From NCBI GenBank assembly GCA_023055505.1, contig JALIRH010000001.1, forward strand, positions 98,363,034 through 98,427,033: a DNA stretch of 64,000 bases, in the 5' to 3' direction. The translations under genes were made by a program, and so were the position numbers. The stretch comes from Callipepla californica brunnescens. Lineage: Eukaryota; Chordata; Aves; Galliformes; Odontophoridae. Numbering within the stretch: the first letter of the stretch is position 1; every line of letters begins with the position of its first letter. The notes below the pieces were generated by a model. It had not been told where the DNA came from, searched no databases, and worked only from the letters and a program-made list of their open reading frames with translations. Shown here one piece after another: positions 50,620-63,482 of this stretch.

Positions 50620-50897
50620 TGTGAGCGGCACAAGGTGTGATGGCCACAAGTTGCGCTAGGGAAGATTTAGATTAGATTTGAGGAAAAATTTCTTCTCTGA
50701 AAGAGTGGTCCGGCACTGGAATGGCCTGCCTAGGGAGGTGGTTGAGGCACCGTCCCTAGCGCTGTTCAAGAAGCGTTTAGATGAGGTGCTGAGGGATTTG
50801 ATTTAGTAGCTTGGTGGGTAGGGATGGTGGTGGGAGGATGGTTGGACTAGATGATCTTGTAGGTCCTTTCCAACCTAATGTATCTGTGAATCTATGT
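50620..50897 (+). mobile_element. CR1 LINE 3' fragment (sense)
   Basis: It contains GTGTGATGGCCACAAGTTGC, the GTTCAAGAAGCGTTTAGATG segment, and the 3' signature GGTTGGACTAGATGATCTTG then TAGGTCCTTTCCAACC and CTGTGAATCTATG. It is 5'-truncated and of a different subfamily from the 44.3 kb copy. Confidence 0.94.
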
Positions 50898-51698
50898 GTA
50901 CCTCGTGTCGTAGCTCTTTGAAGTGACATGAGTTTTGCCTCAGCCATGGTTTCAAGCAGATGAAAACAACAGCAATAGTTAGCTAGATTTTGGTTCCTCA
51001 GTATGCCATACAAGAGGCCTTATGGCCTCTAACTCCAGCACATGGCTGCTCTGCAGTGACAATGGGTTCAAATCTCACAGAGGTTGACTTTAGGGGAGTG
51101 TATGCTTTCTGGGATTCTGCTAGAATGAGAAGGAGGACAGTTTGGTTCTTTCTTTCCAGACGCAGAGTTTATGAACATTTACAGTACATCTGTTTAGTGC
51201 ATTGGCATTCCAGTAAGCTGGAATTAGATAAGTAGAAGGCTTTTTTTTTTTTTCTGCCCTTATTCTGGGGCTGTATGAGAATCCGAATGAATGCTGTTCA
51301 GTAAATCTTTACAGAAATTACATGAATACTGTGATCATCCTGTCTGCCAAGATCTTCTATACAGATTTGTTACAATTACATCAGTACTTCTAGCACACTT
51401 CAGTTTCTCTAACAGTAGAGCCTGATCAGAAGGGCATGGAGAAGAGCAGAGAGAGAGAGAGCACATGGGTGGTCCCTTTGAGGAGAAGCTGATCTCTTCA
51501 TTAGGATCTGCCCAAAGACTTGGTGACTCTGAATTGTTTAATCTGCTAGGAGAGCACAAAAGCTATTCAATTATGTTAATCGGTGATTCTGCATCGTCAC
51601 AGAGTTGAGCTGTGCTTTTCTTGTTCTGCTGGAGATTATTGTCCATAAATATATCACAAATGTTTTGCTTTCAAATGATTTCATTGTTCTGTTTGCAG

Positions 51699-51737
51699 TG
51701 CTTACAAGCCTTGGTCAGAGGTCATGATTCCCTTCTA
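51699..51737 (+). other. Possible 39-nt microexon
   Basis: A good acceptor (TCATTGTTCTGTTTGCAG) is followed 39 bases later by a consensus donor CTA|GTAAGTGG. The length is divisible by three and two of three frames are open (one reads CLQALVRGHDSLL). A TGC lies just before the acceptor, as in many neuronal microexons. In the phase left by the exon at 30,004 it would hit a stop, so it does not continue that frame. Chance pairing of splice-like sites is quite possible. Confidence 0.2.
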
Positions 51738-53977
51738 GTAAGTGGTCCACAAACAGAGTCCTGAGGGTGTGGGATTAAGGAAGCTGGCAGTGGATGGACA
51801 CAAGCAGGCTAACAGGGAAGAGAAAGGAGAACAATGAAGGACAAAGCCAACAAAACCAAACAAACACAAAACCCAAGAAGAAAATAACAAATAAACCTCA
51901 AACCGTAGTGAAAACCCCACAAAAGTAAAAACAAGTCAGATAAAACTAGTGGAAAAACAGCTGTTTAGAGCAAATTAGGATCGAGGAAAGGGAAATTTTA
52001 AGGTGGAGAAATCCCTTCTGTCGCTGAAGTGACTGAAATGTGTACTGTAGTGTTGTGTATATATAAGTACAGTATTTTCTGTGTTCCACTCATCTGTCAT
52101 TTGCCTGTCCCTGTGCCTTACACTGTGTGATCACATCATTTCAGTGCAACTGTTGCTCACGCAGTAAGAACACAGCAGTGATGGTTGCCACTTTCAGGGG
52201 CTCTTTGCTCTTGTTGACCTACTCCTGACTCTGTTTCAGGTAGGAAGCATCTCCTTGGATTAAAATGTTTCTGCACACCTACCTGAGGTGCATCAAGTTA
52301 AGCTTTCTCTTAGCTTATAAACGATTTTAAAAGATTTCCCTATTTTTTTCCCCTCACATTTTGTTCATTATGGTTCATTATGGCCTTTTTTTCCTCCTCT
52401 TTCATCTTGTGGGCTGATAGCCAACCCAATGGATGCATGGACATGCCAATCTGTTGCCTTTGCTCAAATGTTTTGCTTTAGAAGGGGGTAGCTTTCCCTT
52501 TGTTGTGTGGTGAGTTTTTTTTCTGGTCTCTGTGACTCTCTGCCGTGACTTTGTAGCAATCAAGCCCTCCTGGGCAAGTACTCCATGGTAAAAATGAATA
52601 ACAGAACAACATGTCAACCAACCCACTGTTAGAAGCAGAGAAGTCTGTAAGGCTCCATGGGATGGGTGAAGAGGGATCATTCATTGAGAGGGCTGGAAGC
52701 AGAGGGATGGGTGCTGGGGCAGGGCACTGGAGCAGGTCCTCAGGGGAATGGGATGGAGCCATGCTGTGGATTGAAGCAGGCGCGGTGGCAGGCAGCACTG
52801 AGCTGAGGGCTTTGTGGGGCTTGTGCCCAGGCAGGGCAGGCTGGGGCTGTGTTACCAGCTGTACAGGAGTGGGGAGGTGCCCTGCTGCTGAAACGACTGA
52901 CGCTGGAAAAGGGGAAAAGGCGGTGGTCATGGTTTAATCACAGCTGAGGGGTTTTGCAGAAGCCTGGGTCGTTTATGGTTTTGTTGATAATAGCATGCAA
53001 ATCCTCTTGCTTAACAAAGGTTTAGTAGGCTATCAAGTGACACTAGCTACTCACATAGTGCTTAACTTGTGTGTCATAACGTGCAGAGCTGAACAAGAAA
53101 TGTGACTTGAAGAAAACTACTTTTTTTTTTTTATGTCTTTGGCTGAAAATGCTGTCAGAGAGATTAAAAGCTTGCTCCACCCCCTCAGCCTCGTTTGATT
53201 GCATATGCATCTGCAGGCAGGACTGGCTGCCTAGGGCTTTGCTCCATGGCCAGGACACTGTGCACTTTGCTTGCTGATTTTTTCTTTGAGGCCACATAGG
53301 GCTGGTGCTTGTTACTCTCAGCTCCTGAATAAACTGAGGCTTCTCCAAGCATGGCTGCATGGTTCCCTTCTGACTCCAGCGGCAGCAGCTGGAGCCAAAC
53401 ACCAGAGAGTCCGAAGTGAAATGTAGTTCGTTGTGCACTGTTTTCACAGAAAACAACGTGAAGAATTTCTTCAAGGAATCCTGAGCAGCAGTTAGTACTT
53501 GTTCTGGGAAGATTGTGGCTCTGATGCGTCTTTCTGATTTCTCACCTAGAATTTTCTGTGCTGTCCAGCTGTCTTATGTACGCATGGGACTAGGAAACTT
53601 GGAAAAGTTCAGCTTTGAACTTCTGGAAACCTTCACTGTCCCAACCATGAACAGGCTCTGTGAGGCAGATATCTCACTTGGCAATTGCTTCTGCTCAGTA
53701 GTAACAAGAATTATGAGGTACTGAAGAGCTTTTAATGCTTACTTTGAATAAATTGATAAAGTGGGTTGGACAGCAGCCAGCGGAGATGAATCAAACTGTT
53801 TGTTAAAGGTACTGCAGCAAGTTACAGTTGTTTGAGTGCTGTGTGCCAACCTCCTTACCCCTTCTACTCAGAAGTGTCCCTGCCACACCACAGAGAAGTG
53901 AAACTACTTTGAAAGCTAGGTGGTAGATTTCTTTTTTGCTTTTCTCATCCCTAGTACCCTTTATGATCCTCTTACTC

Positions 53978-53995
53978 TTTTTTTTTTTTTTTTTT
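53978..53995. repeat. T18 homopolymer
   Basis: An 18-base T run inside a pyrimidine-rich tract ending in AG, which makes it resemble a splice acceptor. There is no downstream donor or open exon to support one. Confidence 0.9.
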
Positions 53996-54110
53996 AGTGG
54001 ATGTTCTTGGAAGGTTTAGCTTTAGTTGGAGCTAATACCCCAAAAGTCACTTCTGTGAAGTCACCAGTAAGATGCGAAAGCATTGCCAGATGATCCAGAG
54101 CAACCACACG

Positions 54111-54347
54111 ATCACAGAATCACAGAACTGTAGTGGTTGGAAGGGACATCTAGAGATCATTGTGTCCAACACCCCTGTCAAAGCAGCTCCCTAGCCCAGG
54201 TTGCACAGGTAGGCGTCCAGGCGGGTCTGGAACATCTCCAGAGAAGGAGGCTCCACCACCTCTCTGTGCAGCCTGTGCCAGTGCTCCGTCACTGCACTGT
54301 GAAGAAGTTCCCATGCACATTGTGCAGATCTTCCTATGCTTCAGTTA
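54111..54347 (-). mobile_element. CR1 LINE 3' fragment (antisense)
   Basis: It opens with ATCACAGAATCACAGAACTG (inverted 3' tail) and matches the left 235 bases of the 40.5 kb copy, including CAGTGCTCCGTCACTGCACTG. It stops at CTTCCTATGCTTCAGTT, so it is more strongly 5'-truncated. Confidence 0.95.
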
Positions 54348-56882
54348 CGTGTTTTCCCTAATTCAGTCACTGTAGTTAGGAGTCTAACTTAGACTAGTTC
54401 CCTGGCTTAACTCTGTCAGCAATGAAAAAGCGTGATGTTTCTGCAGAGCAGTTCCTTCCACCCATCACAGAAATAAATCTGAAAAGAGGATAAATTGTTG
54501 TATAGCTGTGGTGAGCTTCTTCCTTCACTACAGAGCGAGCCTTGGGCCTTTACCATTAGTCAGAAGTAAGTGTATAGATAACTAATATTAGGTGAGCTGA
54601 AATCCACTCTTTATAGTGCAAGATGTGCAGTTGGATAACCTTTGTCCTGCGTTATTCTTCTCTTAGTACATGTTTAATAAAAAATAACAAATAACAGTTA
54701 TGGTGTGTTACATGTCTGTGCAACAGATTGTAAAAGTGAGATTTTTCTGAACACTTGATTTACATAATAGGCAATAAATGGTTGTCAAATGAGTTGCTCG
54801 CTGAAGGAGTGGCATGGGGACATGTGTATATCTTTCTATTTTGTCACCTTTTTCTATCTTTTATTTTCATTGCCTCTCCTGTTGCATAACCTAGTGGAGT
54901 TACTCAAGTAAATACATACTTTTTTTTTCTTTTTCTTCCCTTGGCTACTTTGCTGTTCCTTTAATGTATCTCTTTCTCATTTATTCCCTCACTTTTACAC
55001 TTTGCCCACCTGTAAATATATTCAGACTTGATGGAGAAAGGAGTAGTTGTTTTCCTCATCTCCCTCTGAAAAGCTATCTGCTCTCTAGTCCTGAGAGCAA
55101 TTTTTAAGGGGCAAATTTCTCCTCCCATATGCAGGCAGTAAGAGGGAATTGCCAGTGTACTGTTCTAAAAGCTTATTTTTCCCCGTGGGTAGGGGGAAAA
55201 AGAACTTCAACCAAGTATTTTTAGGGCAACGATGAAGTGTTTAATTAAGTTTTGTGCTTAGGCTTCCCTGTAAGGGAAGCTTACCCAGTAAGGTAATCCA
55301 GTACTACAATTGTGTTGGTAGGGTTGGTCTGGAGATGTGTTCTGGGCAGAGCACCAGCGAACTCTTACAATGAAGCTCAGATGAAAAATGTAATTACTTT
55401 TTTTTCAGAGCCTATCCCTTCCTCCACTCAATATCACAAGTTTTCATCTGAGTTGTTTCAGCCCAGTGGCATCCAAAAGTTTCCCTTACGTAAGGCTGTG
55501 ATGTAATCTCCGAACCTCTGTTTCTAAGAAATAGATTAGCCCAGAAGGAAGTGAAGGGAAAATGAATTTATAGATGATCATGGCCAACTGAAAGGACAGA
55601 AAATGGCTGGTGTGATCAGGGACAGACCTTTGTCTTTTATCACCTTTGAGGGAATGAGACCTCCAGAGTGTTGTTGCTCTCTTTCCCTTCTCATCCAAGG
55701 TGTGAGGTATGTGTCACACGTTCCTCAAGCCCCATGGGGATTATTGTATTAGTCTGTGGGTTGGGTAGGTCTGCCTCTGCACTCCTTCCCTAACCTCTCC
55801 TGAGAGCTTTCATGCTTTGCAGCTGTGCTGCTTCCCAGCTGCTGCTGCACTGTGTTCCCCACTGGAGAGGGTTTCACCACTGACATCTTTCCTTTACCAA
55901 AAAGTTGATGCATCTCCAGCAGGGTCTCTGACCCTGCCTTTCTCCTTCTCCTCCCTTTCCTGAGAGGGGCTTTGCTTACCTTTATTACCTAGAAGCTTTG
56001 TACTTTGTGGCCCAGTCCAGATATCTGGCTGCAGTTCCATCACTGGCATTCTTTACACCACCAAGCCATTGCAATGGTGTGTGGCTGTGTCTGGTCTGAA
56101 ATGATTCCTTGGTGTCCCATTCCCAACACCTCTATGGTATTTAGTTGCTGGTATCCCTGCATGCTTTCCTTCAGGATCAGTTCGTAAGTGATGAGCGAGG
56201 CTGACATCTCTGTAGTTTCACAGTGATACAGTGCTGCTCTGTATGTCTGCCTGGCTAAAGAGTCCTGAGTACTTCAGTTGTCTTCTGGGTTGTGGTCACC
56301 TCGACTCTGAGTAGTGCTCATCTGCAAATAACCTATCTAATGTGTGGTTGCTGACATCTTCGTCTGTATATTTGGGCTGCCAGCTTGGGATTAGTTTGTT
56401 GCCTAGCATAAAACTCACAGAAGGACTCTTATTTCTTCTGTGTATTCATAGAAGAGGAAATCTGAAAGTGATCGTGGAAGTGAAAAGCTTTGCAGAAGGC
56501 TTCCCTCACAGTCACCCTGCAGCATTAGTGTGAGTAATGCTTGTTTTGTTACAGGTAGGGCTATCTCCTAAGGACCTTTCCTTGTGAAGGATTACCCTTA
56601 AGCACAGGCTTGGGTGGCTGCTCTGTTCAGCTGGATTTGTCTCACTGCTGCGTGCAAGCTAGGCACTTTGAAGCACTAAAAGAGGATCTGTGCTCAAAAG
56701 TTCTTCCAGGTATGCAGGAGTTCCATGGAGTCAAACAGCTCCATCTGCTTTTCGTTTGTGTATCATACTATCTGCAGTTTGCAGTTCTGTGCTTGAGGAT
56801 CTTGTATTCTTGTAACTGACCTACTAAGTCTCCCTTTCCACATGGCAAGCCATCAGCTTTGTTGAGGTTTTTTTTTTGTTCT
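54348..56882 (+). other. Intronic interval
   Basis: No gene or named repeat seen, apart from the 32-nt exon-like segment at 54,534. Pyrimidine-rich and T-rich stretches dominate. Confidence 0.5.
54534..54565 (+). other. Possible 32-nt exon-like segment
   Basis: The acceptor GCTTCTTCCTTCACTACAG and donor GAA|GTAAGTGT are 32 bases apart. Two frames are open. The length is not a multiple of three. Listed only because both sites are near consensus; a chance pair is at least as likely. Confidence 0.12.
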
Positions 56883-56960
56883 GAATCGTAGAATATTCTG
56901 AGTTGGAAGGAGTGTTTGAGGATCTTCGAGTCCAACTTCTGGTTGCCCATAAAACCACAT
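56883..56960 (-). mobile_element. Short CR1 LINE 3' end (antisense)
   Basis: GAATCGTAGAATATTCTGAG followed by TTGGAAGGAGTGTTTGAGGA and CGAGTCCAACTTCTGG is the inverted terminal ~75 bases of a CR1 copy. The far end fades into unique sequence. Confidence 0.8.
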
Positions 56961-59900
56961 AGATATCAGGCCATGTGATTGGGAGCATTGTTCAAACATG
57001 GAGACCTGCAGATTGCCAGTCTGTAGCACCAGGTGTGGAAAGTGGCCCAGTCCCCAGCTGTCCTACCCTGATGTTTTCAGCTTTCCTGTGTGTTAAGTGT
57101 GAGTCTTAAAAAATGGACAAGGCACAAACCAGCACACAAAAAGTATTCAGAGCTGATGCACTTTTCTGCTCTGTGCATCACCGTTCCATCTTTTGGTGCA
57201 TTTCCCTCCTTCTCAAGGTTCCTCCTTTGCAGCTTTAGACTATCTGAAGTAGAATTACGGTCTTTGTTGCTGCTCTGTGATGGGGAAAGATGCTCAGGAG
57301 ATAAGCTACGAGCACAGCAGCTCTGTGATGCTGCTGGCAGCTGTCCATCTGGGGGAAGCAAGGTGCTCCCATAATGACCATCCAGAAGTGCCCTGTGGTC
57401 TTGCATGTATGACTGCAGCGCTAAACGTTTGTGCTGTTGTACTGATGGTTTTAGGTGAGCCGTCATAAGTAGATTTTATCTGTTCAAACCATCCACACAC
57501 GTGTATTTTTTGGCTGGATGTAAACTAGGATTAAAATTTCTGGTAGTCTTTTAGTCGTTCTGGCCTTAAATGAGTAATAGGTTATGAAAACTAGCAGGTT
57601 TAACAATAGGACTGAAGCTTCTGAAGTGGGGAGATGACTTTGTAAGTGACACTGAGAGGGTTAGTTTACATTCTGACATAATGCAATCTAAACCTTTTTG
57701 CCTTATGAGATCTCCTCTCGCATCTGCACAGATGGCTGCTGCCAGTGGTGCTTTCTGGCTGCAGCGTGGGCACACCTGGGTCTTGTTTGATGTCTGTGTG
57801 GGTGTCTCATGTCCTTAGTGATGTGATCATGGAAAGGTGTTGAGCGGTCATGGGCCGGGATAGGTGTCAGCAGGAAAGCATGCGGTCTGTGCCACCTGAT
57901 TGCTGCAATTCCAGCATACTGCTTTCCAGCCAGGCATGCAGAACTGGTGCACTGCAGTCCCCAAACACCAGCTGTGCAAACTGTGGGGTTGGGTTAAGGC
58001 CGCAGCCTTGGCCATGTTTCTTCTCTGGCTTTGTCCAGTTGTACAGGTGCTGTGTGCTAATTTGCACATCAAGATCTAAAAGAATTGATACTAAGATGTC
58101 CCCAAGAGATTTATGGCTGTGTCTGAACAAGGCTCACGGATGGAGGCATTCTTATGAAGAGCACATTGGTATGCATTTAAGCTTAATTAAGAAAGCTTAT
58201 TTTAGTAGCAGGGCATTTGCCTTATGGTGTTTTGTGGTTCTCATCAGGCTCAGTCTTCATCCCCTCAGTTTTCTGAGTGCATCAGAGGAGCTCTGGGCAC
58301 TGCCCCTCCTTGTCCTTTCCTCGCTGTTCTGTTGGATTTCAGCATGCCTTGGAGCTCTTCACATCCCTCTCACTTATTTGCTTCTCAGTCTTCCTGTGTG
58401 ATGGGCCCCAGTCAGAATAGCAGCAGTGTGAAATGGAGGCGTTTCAGTTTGGGTGTTGTCCCTAGGTTTCCTGAGAAGGAACATTCTTGCTCTGAAGCAG
58501 CGTGGCAAGGTACAGCAGTAGCACTGGGTGCGTTTTTGTAGTTCATTGCCTTACTAGTTTGGAAGGTTGTCTCTGCTGTGACAGGTTTTTTCTCATTGGG
58601 AGGATAAGGTTCTGCAGCACCTGGTGACACTCACAAAGTCTTCCTACTCACCAGATGTGGGTAGGTGTCTGGATGTTTCAGGTTATGTTCAAAAGGGAGA
58701 TTTTCCCCCACACTCCCCTGTGGTCAGAATGAAAGCGAGCATTCAGACTTAAGTAGCAGAAGGAGAACCAGAAATAAATAAATAAATATTCTTTTCTGCC
58801 TGGGAGCTGGCTGACTCTGCCAGCTGGGCTCTTTTGAGAGCCAAGGGCAGCTGCTGTGTTTTAATCCACTGCCATGATGCACTGGGTCAGCTGGAGGTGT
58901 GGGCATGCACAATGCATGCAGGAGTGGCTGTTTTTTTTCTTCCCATTTTCCACCCCACCGTAGAAGTTGTTGGTGATTGGCAGCGTCATGGTTTGAATGC
59001 TGCTGAGATTTTGGTACACGGAGGGGCTGGAAGCGTCTCAGCCAGAAGTGTTAGAGGGGCAGCTCACTATTTGTCTCCAAAAGAAGCTCAACTCGGTTTC
59101 CTGTGTGTGTGGCTTGGTGTCAGGGCGCTGCGGTGCTGGTGTCCAACAGACCAGCTTGCCTTGGGTAAGCAAAATGGTGACTGTGGGGAACAGCAGGCAA
59201 GACTCTGTTTATAGAAGGAAATTGAATTTTTTTTGACTAAGTAAAGGTCAGAAATGCCAGGGCTGCTATTAGCTGACTCCGTCCTGCAGGAGATTATCAG
59301 AAAGGTGGTACTACAAGAAGTAGGACACACATCATTTATAATTTATCAGCGTATAGGAAAACACATTTAACATCCTGCTGTGCAATAAATGTATCCTCTA
59401 CAGGAGCACCAAAGAGTGAATAAATGCCCTGCTCATTTTTTTAATTCATCCCTTTTCACCTATGTAAGGAAAGTCAGGTTGTCCTTTATCGCTCTCTTAA
59501 TCAAGAGCTTTATTTTGCGTGCTCGTGTCTGCATGGTTAGAGGAGCGACTGACGCATGGTTTGATCCTGGGATCCTGCCTTGGGGATTACGTACTTGTCA
59601 CCACAGTGCATTTAAAGGTGTACCACAAACTTTGTATTGCAAAACAAGAAAAAAGAAAACGGTATCTGAAACAACAGATACTGTTCTGCTACCCAAAGGA
59701 GTACGCTGGCAGGTTCTGAGCTGGCGTAGAGGAGGGGAGGCTGTTCTGGACACAGCAGCAGCAGCAATGCTCTCTCACTGCAGCGTGTAGTTAATAGAAC
59801 TAGACAGAGTTGCAGCATGAGTGCATTCAGGGGTCACAGCTGTGAAGGATGCCATGCTTCAACCTGATTTAGCAGTGGGAACCTTGGCAGGAAGTTGCCG

Positions 59901-60017
59901 TGTTTATGAGAAGTAGGGTAACCACAACTGCAGGCAAACCTGAAAGATTCCACTGTGGCTTTCATTATGAATAGCAGGCAGGAGTGCTGAAAACTGGCTG
60001 TAAAATATTTGAATACC

Positions 60018-60036
60018 AGAGAGAGAGAGAGAGAGA
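60018..60036. repeat. GA dinucleotide microsatellite
   Basis: Nine to ten uninterrupted AG units. Likely length-variable between individuals. Confidence 0.9.
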
Positions 60037-60164
60037 CGCTGTGTGAAGGAGACATAAATTCCACCGTGACGTCTCCAAGTAACAGTAAAAATGCTGGTTC
60101 TGTCTGCCACAGTTGTTTGCAAGGTAGAAAATGATCGAAGATCGAGTAATTCCAAACCACCAGA

Positions 60165-60183
60165 TTTTTTTTTTTTTTTTTTT
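60165..60183. repeat. T19 homopolymer
   Basis: Nineteen T followed by CAATTATG. No retrocopy features are seen on the - strand. Confidence 0.9.
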
Positions 60184-62499
60184 CAATTATGAAATCAGTA
60201 TTGGAGAGCACAGTGCCATTTTTGGCTGCTTTCAGGAGACGAGGAGTAGATGTGCTCAGTGCAGTTGTCATTATGCTTCGTTGGGTTAAAGGGCTGCTCC
60301 TCCCCGTGGTTTTGTTTTGTTGCAGAAATCAAGTGTGTCTTTTTTTTTTGTTGTTTTTATGCGATAGTCGAGCTCTGTTGAAATGATGTCTTAATCATCT
60401 GAATGCCATACAAGTATGCTGCGTTTGCAGACCAACTTTTACTGTCATTTTTATTTTGTAAGAATGAAGGGATGCATTTCTTCTGTCTTTATTGATAGGA
60501 AGTGCATGGAAGTTGCAAACCTCGGTCAAGGCTGACTCTGTTTTGATGTGACGTGGATTTTCCACTGTGGGTAGGTTGTATTTATGCACAGGGCATCAGA
60601 TGTGGAGTTCCTAGTCTCTGGCAGTGATGACAAATGAGTCATGCAAGCCAGGACTTTTGGCTGGTGCATTACTGTGAAACAAAGTGTCATTCAGTTTTGC
60701 CTTCTTGACATAATTTGTATGAAAATGGTTTAAATTGCCAAAGATAAATTAAGAATTTTCCCATTGCAGATCTGTTTCTCTACAGCAATGAAGGCATGGA
60801 TTTCACTTTTAACCTTTGTTATTTTACATGAAAGCTTGTATTAATCTCTACTAAAATAGTAAGAAAAAGTTTTGTTTTCTTTGTTGGTTTCTCATTCTGC
60901 AATCTTTTAATCTCTTCGCTCCACATCTTGGCTATTTGCTTTTCTGGTGCATCACTGCGACTGCTTAAAGGATGCTGCACCTTCCTGGTGGCAGGCTCGG
61001 CCTTACCTGTTGTTTCCTCCACGAGCAGTGCAAGATCTGTCCTCTTTGAGCTGTTGTTGCTTCACAGCTCTCAGCTGAGCTTGCTGAGCCCAGTATGGAG
61101 CTGGGTGGGTAGCTGGAGGGAGCCTGGTGCCATGCTCCCACCTGCAGAGATGCTGCAGCTCATGGTGTTGTGCTGGGCTGCAGGGCCCTCCTAGGAGGGC
61201 AGAGGGCAGTCTGATCATGCTGACCTTTGCTGACCTGCCTGAGCTCAGCTGATGAATTGCATAAGAGTCCTGTGTGAAATCAGTGAAGAAAGCACGGGGG
61301 TGGGGAGGAAACCTGTGAAGTTGCTGTATGCTATAAGTTGGTTCTTGTTGCTTCTTGGCATCCTGCATCATAGGGAAATTTGATGAAACTGAGCAGACAG
61401 TCAATTCTGAACTTTACTGATGGTTATCTTCTTCCTCAGAGGTCAGGAAAGTGCAGACCAGAGCTTGTTTCGGTCACCACAAGGATTGAATTACAATGTG
61501 CTGTGTGGGTTGGGCAGGTTATGAACTCCCCAGCTGTGGAGATGGGAACAAAGAGCTTAGGTCTGGCTGCTTTGCCCCTTGCTCTGTACCTGTGTAACCA
61601 CATTAGCTTCTTGCAGATCATACCTCACCTTGCACACGTGCTGGAGGGCCCAGCAGACTAGATTGAACCTTTACTGGGTTAATTGTAGCAGTTGCTCTCA
61701 TAATGTTTTCTTGTAGAGTTACAGGTGATACCTGCAGTCTCTTACCTCTTGATACCCCTAGAGAACATGAAATCATTTTATATGGCTCTATTTGGCATGT
61801 TGTATAATAAATCTCTGGGGATCAACATGTTTAAGAAACCCTTTTCCCTTCTGAAACCTCTGCTGTTGTGAATAAACTGATTACTTGAGTTGCAGTCTGT
61901 GTCATATCAGAAGACAGTTACTACCAACACATTTTCCATGCAGAGCTCTGGACATTGGAGTTCTTGATCTAATTTAGCCCAAAGCACAGCAAAACTCCTC
62001 CTGCCCAACAGCTTTGTGAACGGATCACCAAGACTTCTGTCTGTGTGCTAAGGAATGAATTTTAACAGCTGGATTGGCTTGTCTTTTAGGGAGTTTGCTC
62101 AACAGTTCCTAGTTGCATTCTTATATCTGTGAATGTACCAGATAGAGGGAATTGCCTAGATTACATTTATTTATTGCTGTCTTCTCTCCTGTGATACAAA
62201 TCTGAAGCAGATAAGTTGGAAAAATTTGATATTACAGGGCAATGCAGTTCAGAAGTGCTGGCTGACTGTTTGAGTTTGATTTTATTTTTTGAGTTTGCAG
62301 ATGCCAGTTAGGGATGTGGTGGGTGGATGATCAGACACCTTTCCCCTCCATGCTTGCACTTCTGTCTGATACTGAGGGACCAGGTTGAGCACTCAGCACG
62401 TTTAAAAGCTGCTTCCTTGTTGCTGTGGCGCAATTCAAGCAACTCTTCAGACTCTTTAGCGGGATCTGTTGTGATAGAAGGGATTCAAATTTAAAGAAG

Positions 62500-62717
62500 A
62501 GATTTATACAGGAGGAAGTTTTCCACAATAGAAATATTTGAAGCACAGGAACAGATTGCATGGAGAAGTGGTGGATGTCCCATCCCTGAGTTGTTCAAGG
62601 TTGGGCTGGACAGGGCTCTGAGCAATGTGATCTAGCTGCAGGTGTCCCTGTTCATTGCAGGGGACTTGAACTAGATGACCTTTAAAGATCCTTTCCAAAT
62701 CAATTATATGATTCTGC
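62500..62717 (+). mobile_element. Diverged CR1 LINE 3' end (sense)
   Basis: It keeps the older CR1 order: GGTGGATGTCCCATCCCTGA, GGTTGGGCTGGACAGGGCTC, CTTGAACTAGATGACCTTTA and a decayed TCCTTTCCAAATCAATTATATGATTCTG end. The many substitutions indicate an older insertion than the 36.5 kb copy. Confidence 0.88.
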
Positions 62718-63129
62718 AAACTTCATTTGTGTGCAGAGACTTGGCAGTATTAATGTGGATCAGAAGGGATGTAAAAATGAGAGACTGGGTGGCCAGGAAA
62801 GGTGGGTGGCATGAATGGATGTCCAGACAGGAAGGGTGGGGATGGATGACCATGCACGTGCTGCTCTGCTCTGCCAGGTTCATCCACCCTGCTTTGTCTG
62901 CACAGCTTCCAGCTGGAAGGAAGATGTTTGCAGTCCCTGTGTGCTGCTGATCCAACTGGAGCAGGTGGCAGCTGAGAGGGAGAGCATGAGGGAGTAGGTT
63001 TCAGAAGTATCAGCCACTCAGGGAAAGCTTCTTTGCTTTCCTCCTAAACAAAGTTTGTAAAGTTCTCTGAAAAAGAATGTTTTAGCAGACACTACTTAGC
63101 TCTCCAGAGCTTCTCATTTTTATATTTAT

Positions 63130-63482
63130 CACGAAGTCAGAGAAAGATTAATGTTGTAAGGGACCTCTGGGCCCATGTGGCCCAGCCCCTGCTGCAGCAG
63201 GGCCGCCCAGAGCAGGGTGCCCAGGCCTGCATGCCTGTGTCTGGGTGTTTTTTGAAGAGCTGCAAGAAAGAGACTTCACAGCCTCTTTGGGCAGCCTGCT
63301 GTGTCACATGCACAGCACAGAAGTGCTGTCTGGTGCTCCGAGCGAACCTCTTGTGCTCCAGTTTGTGCCTAGTGTACCTCTGGTCATGGCACTGGGAGCC
63401 ACTGGAAAGAGGCTACCTTTGTTCTTTTTGCACCTTCCCTTCAAGTATTTATACACACTGATCAGACTCCCCAAGCCTTCTG
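63130..63482 (-). mobile_element. CR1 LINE 3' fragment (antisense)
   Basis: The 3' tail is decayed (near AGTCAGAGAAAGATTAATG). The body CCCAGCCCCTGCTGCAGCAG, CCCAGAGCAGGGTGCCCAGG and ACACTGATCAGACTCCCC segments identify a CR1 subfamily distinct from the others here. It ends near CAAGCCTTCTG. The remaining ~520 bases to the window end are unremarkable AT-rich DNA. Confidence 0.88.

Larger units (their letters stand above)
50898..54110 (+). other. Intronic interval with GC-richer islet
   Basis: It holds a T-rich run at about 51,241-51,253, an A/C-rich stretch (51,840-51,910), a GC-richer islet at 52,600-52,930 whose - strand frame is open for 150 codons without a recognised domain, and T18 at 53,978-53,995. 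A tiny exon candidate is at 51,699. No gene can be supported. Confidence 0.5.
56961..62499 (+). other. Intronic interval
   Basis: No supported gene. Frames open for up to 183 codons overlap on both strands at 57,848-58,401 without a known domain. Simple repeats are a GA run (60,018-60,036) and T19 (60,165-60,183). The rest appears unique. Confidence 0.5.

Noticed and set aside
51060..51080. GGGTTCAAATCTCACAG resembling a tRNA T-arm
   Set aside because: There is no matching acceptor stem, D-arm or anticodon arm within the required distance upstream.
57848..58401. 183-codon + frame with overlapping - frames
   Set aside because: No recognised domain, no splice or promoter evidence, and competing frames on both strands. 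The length is compatible with chance in 64 kb.
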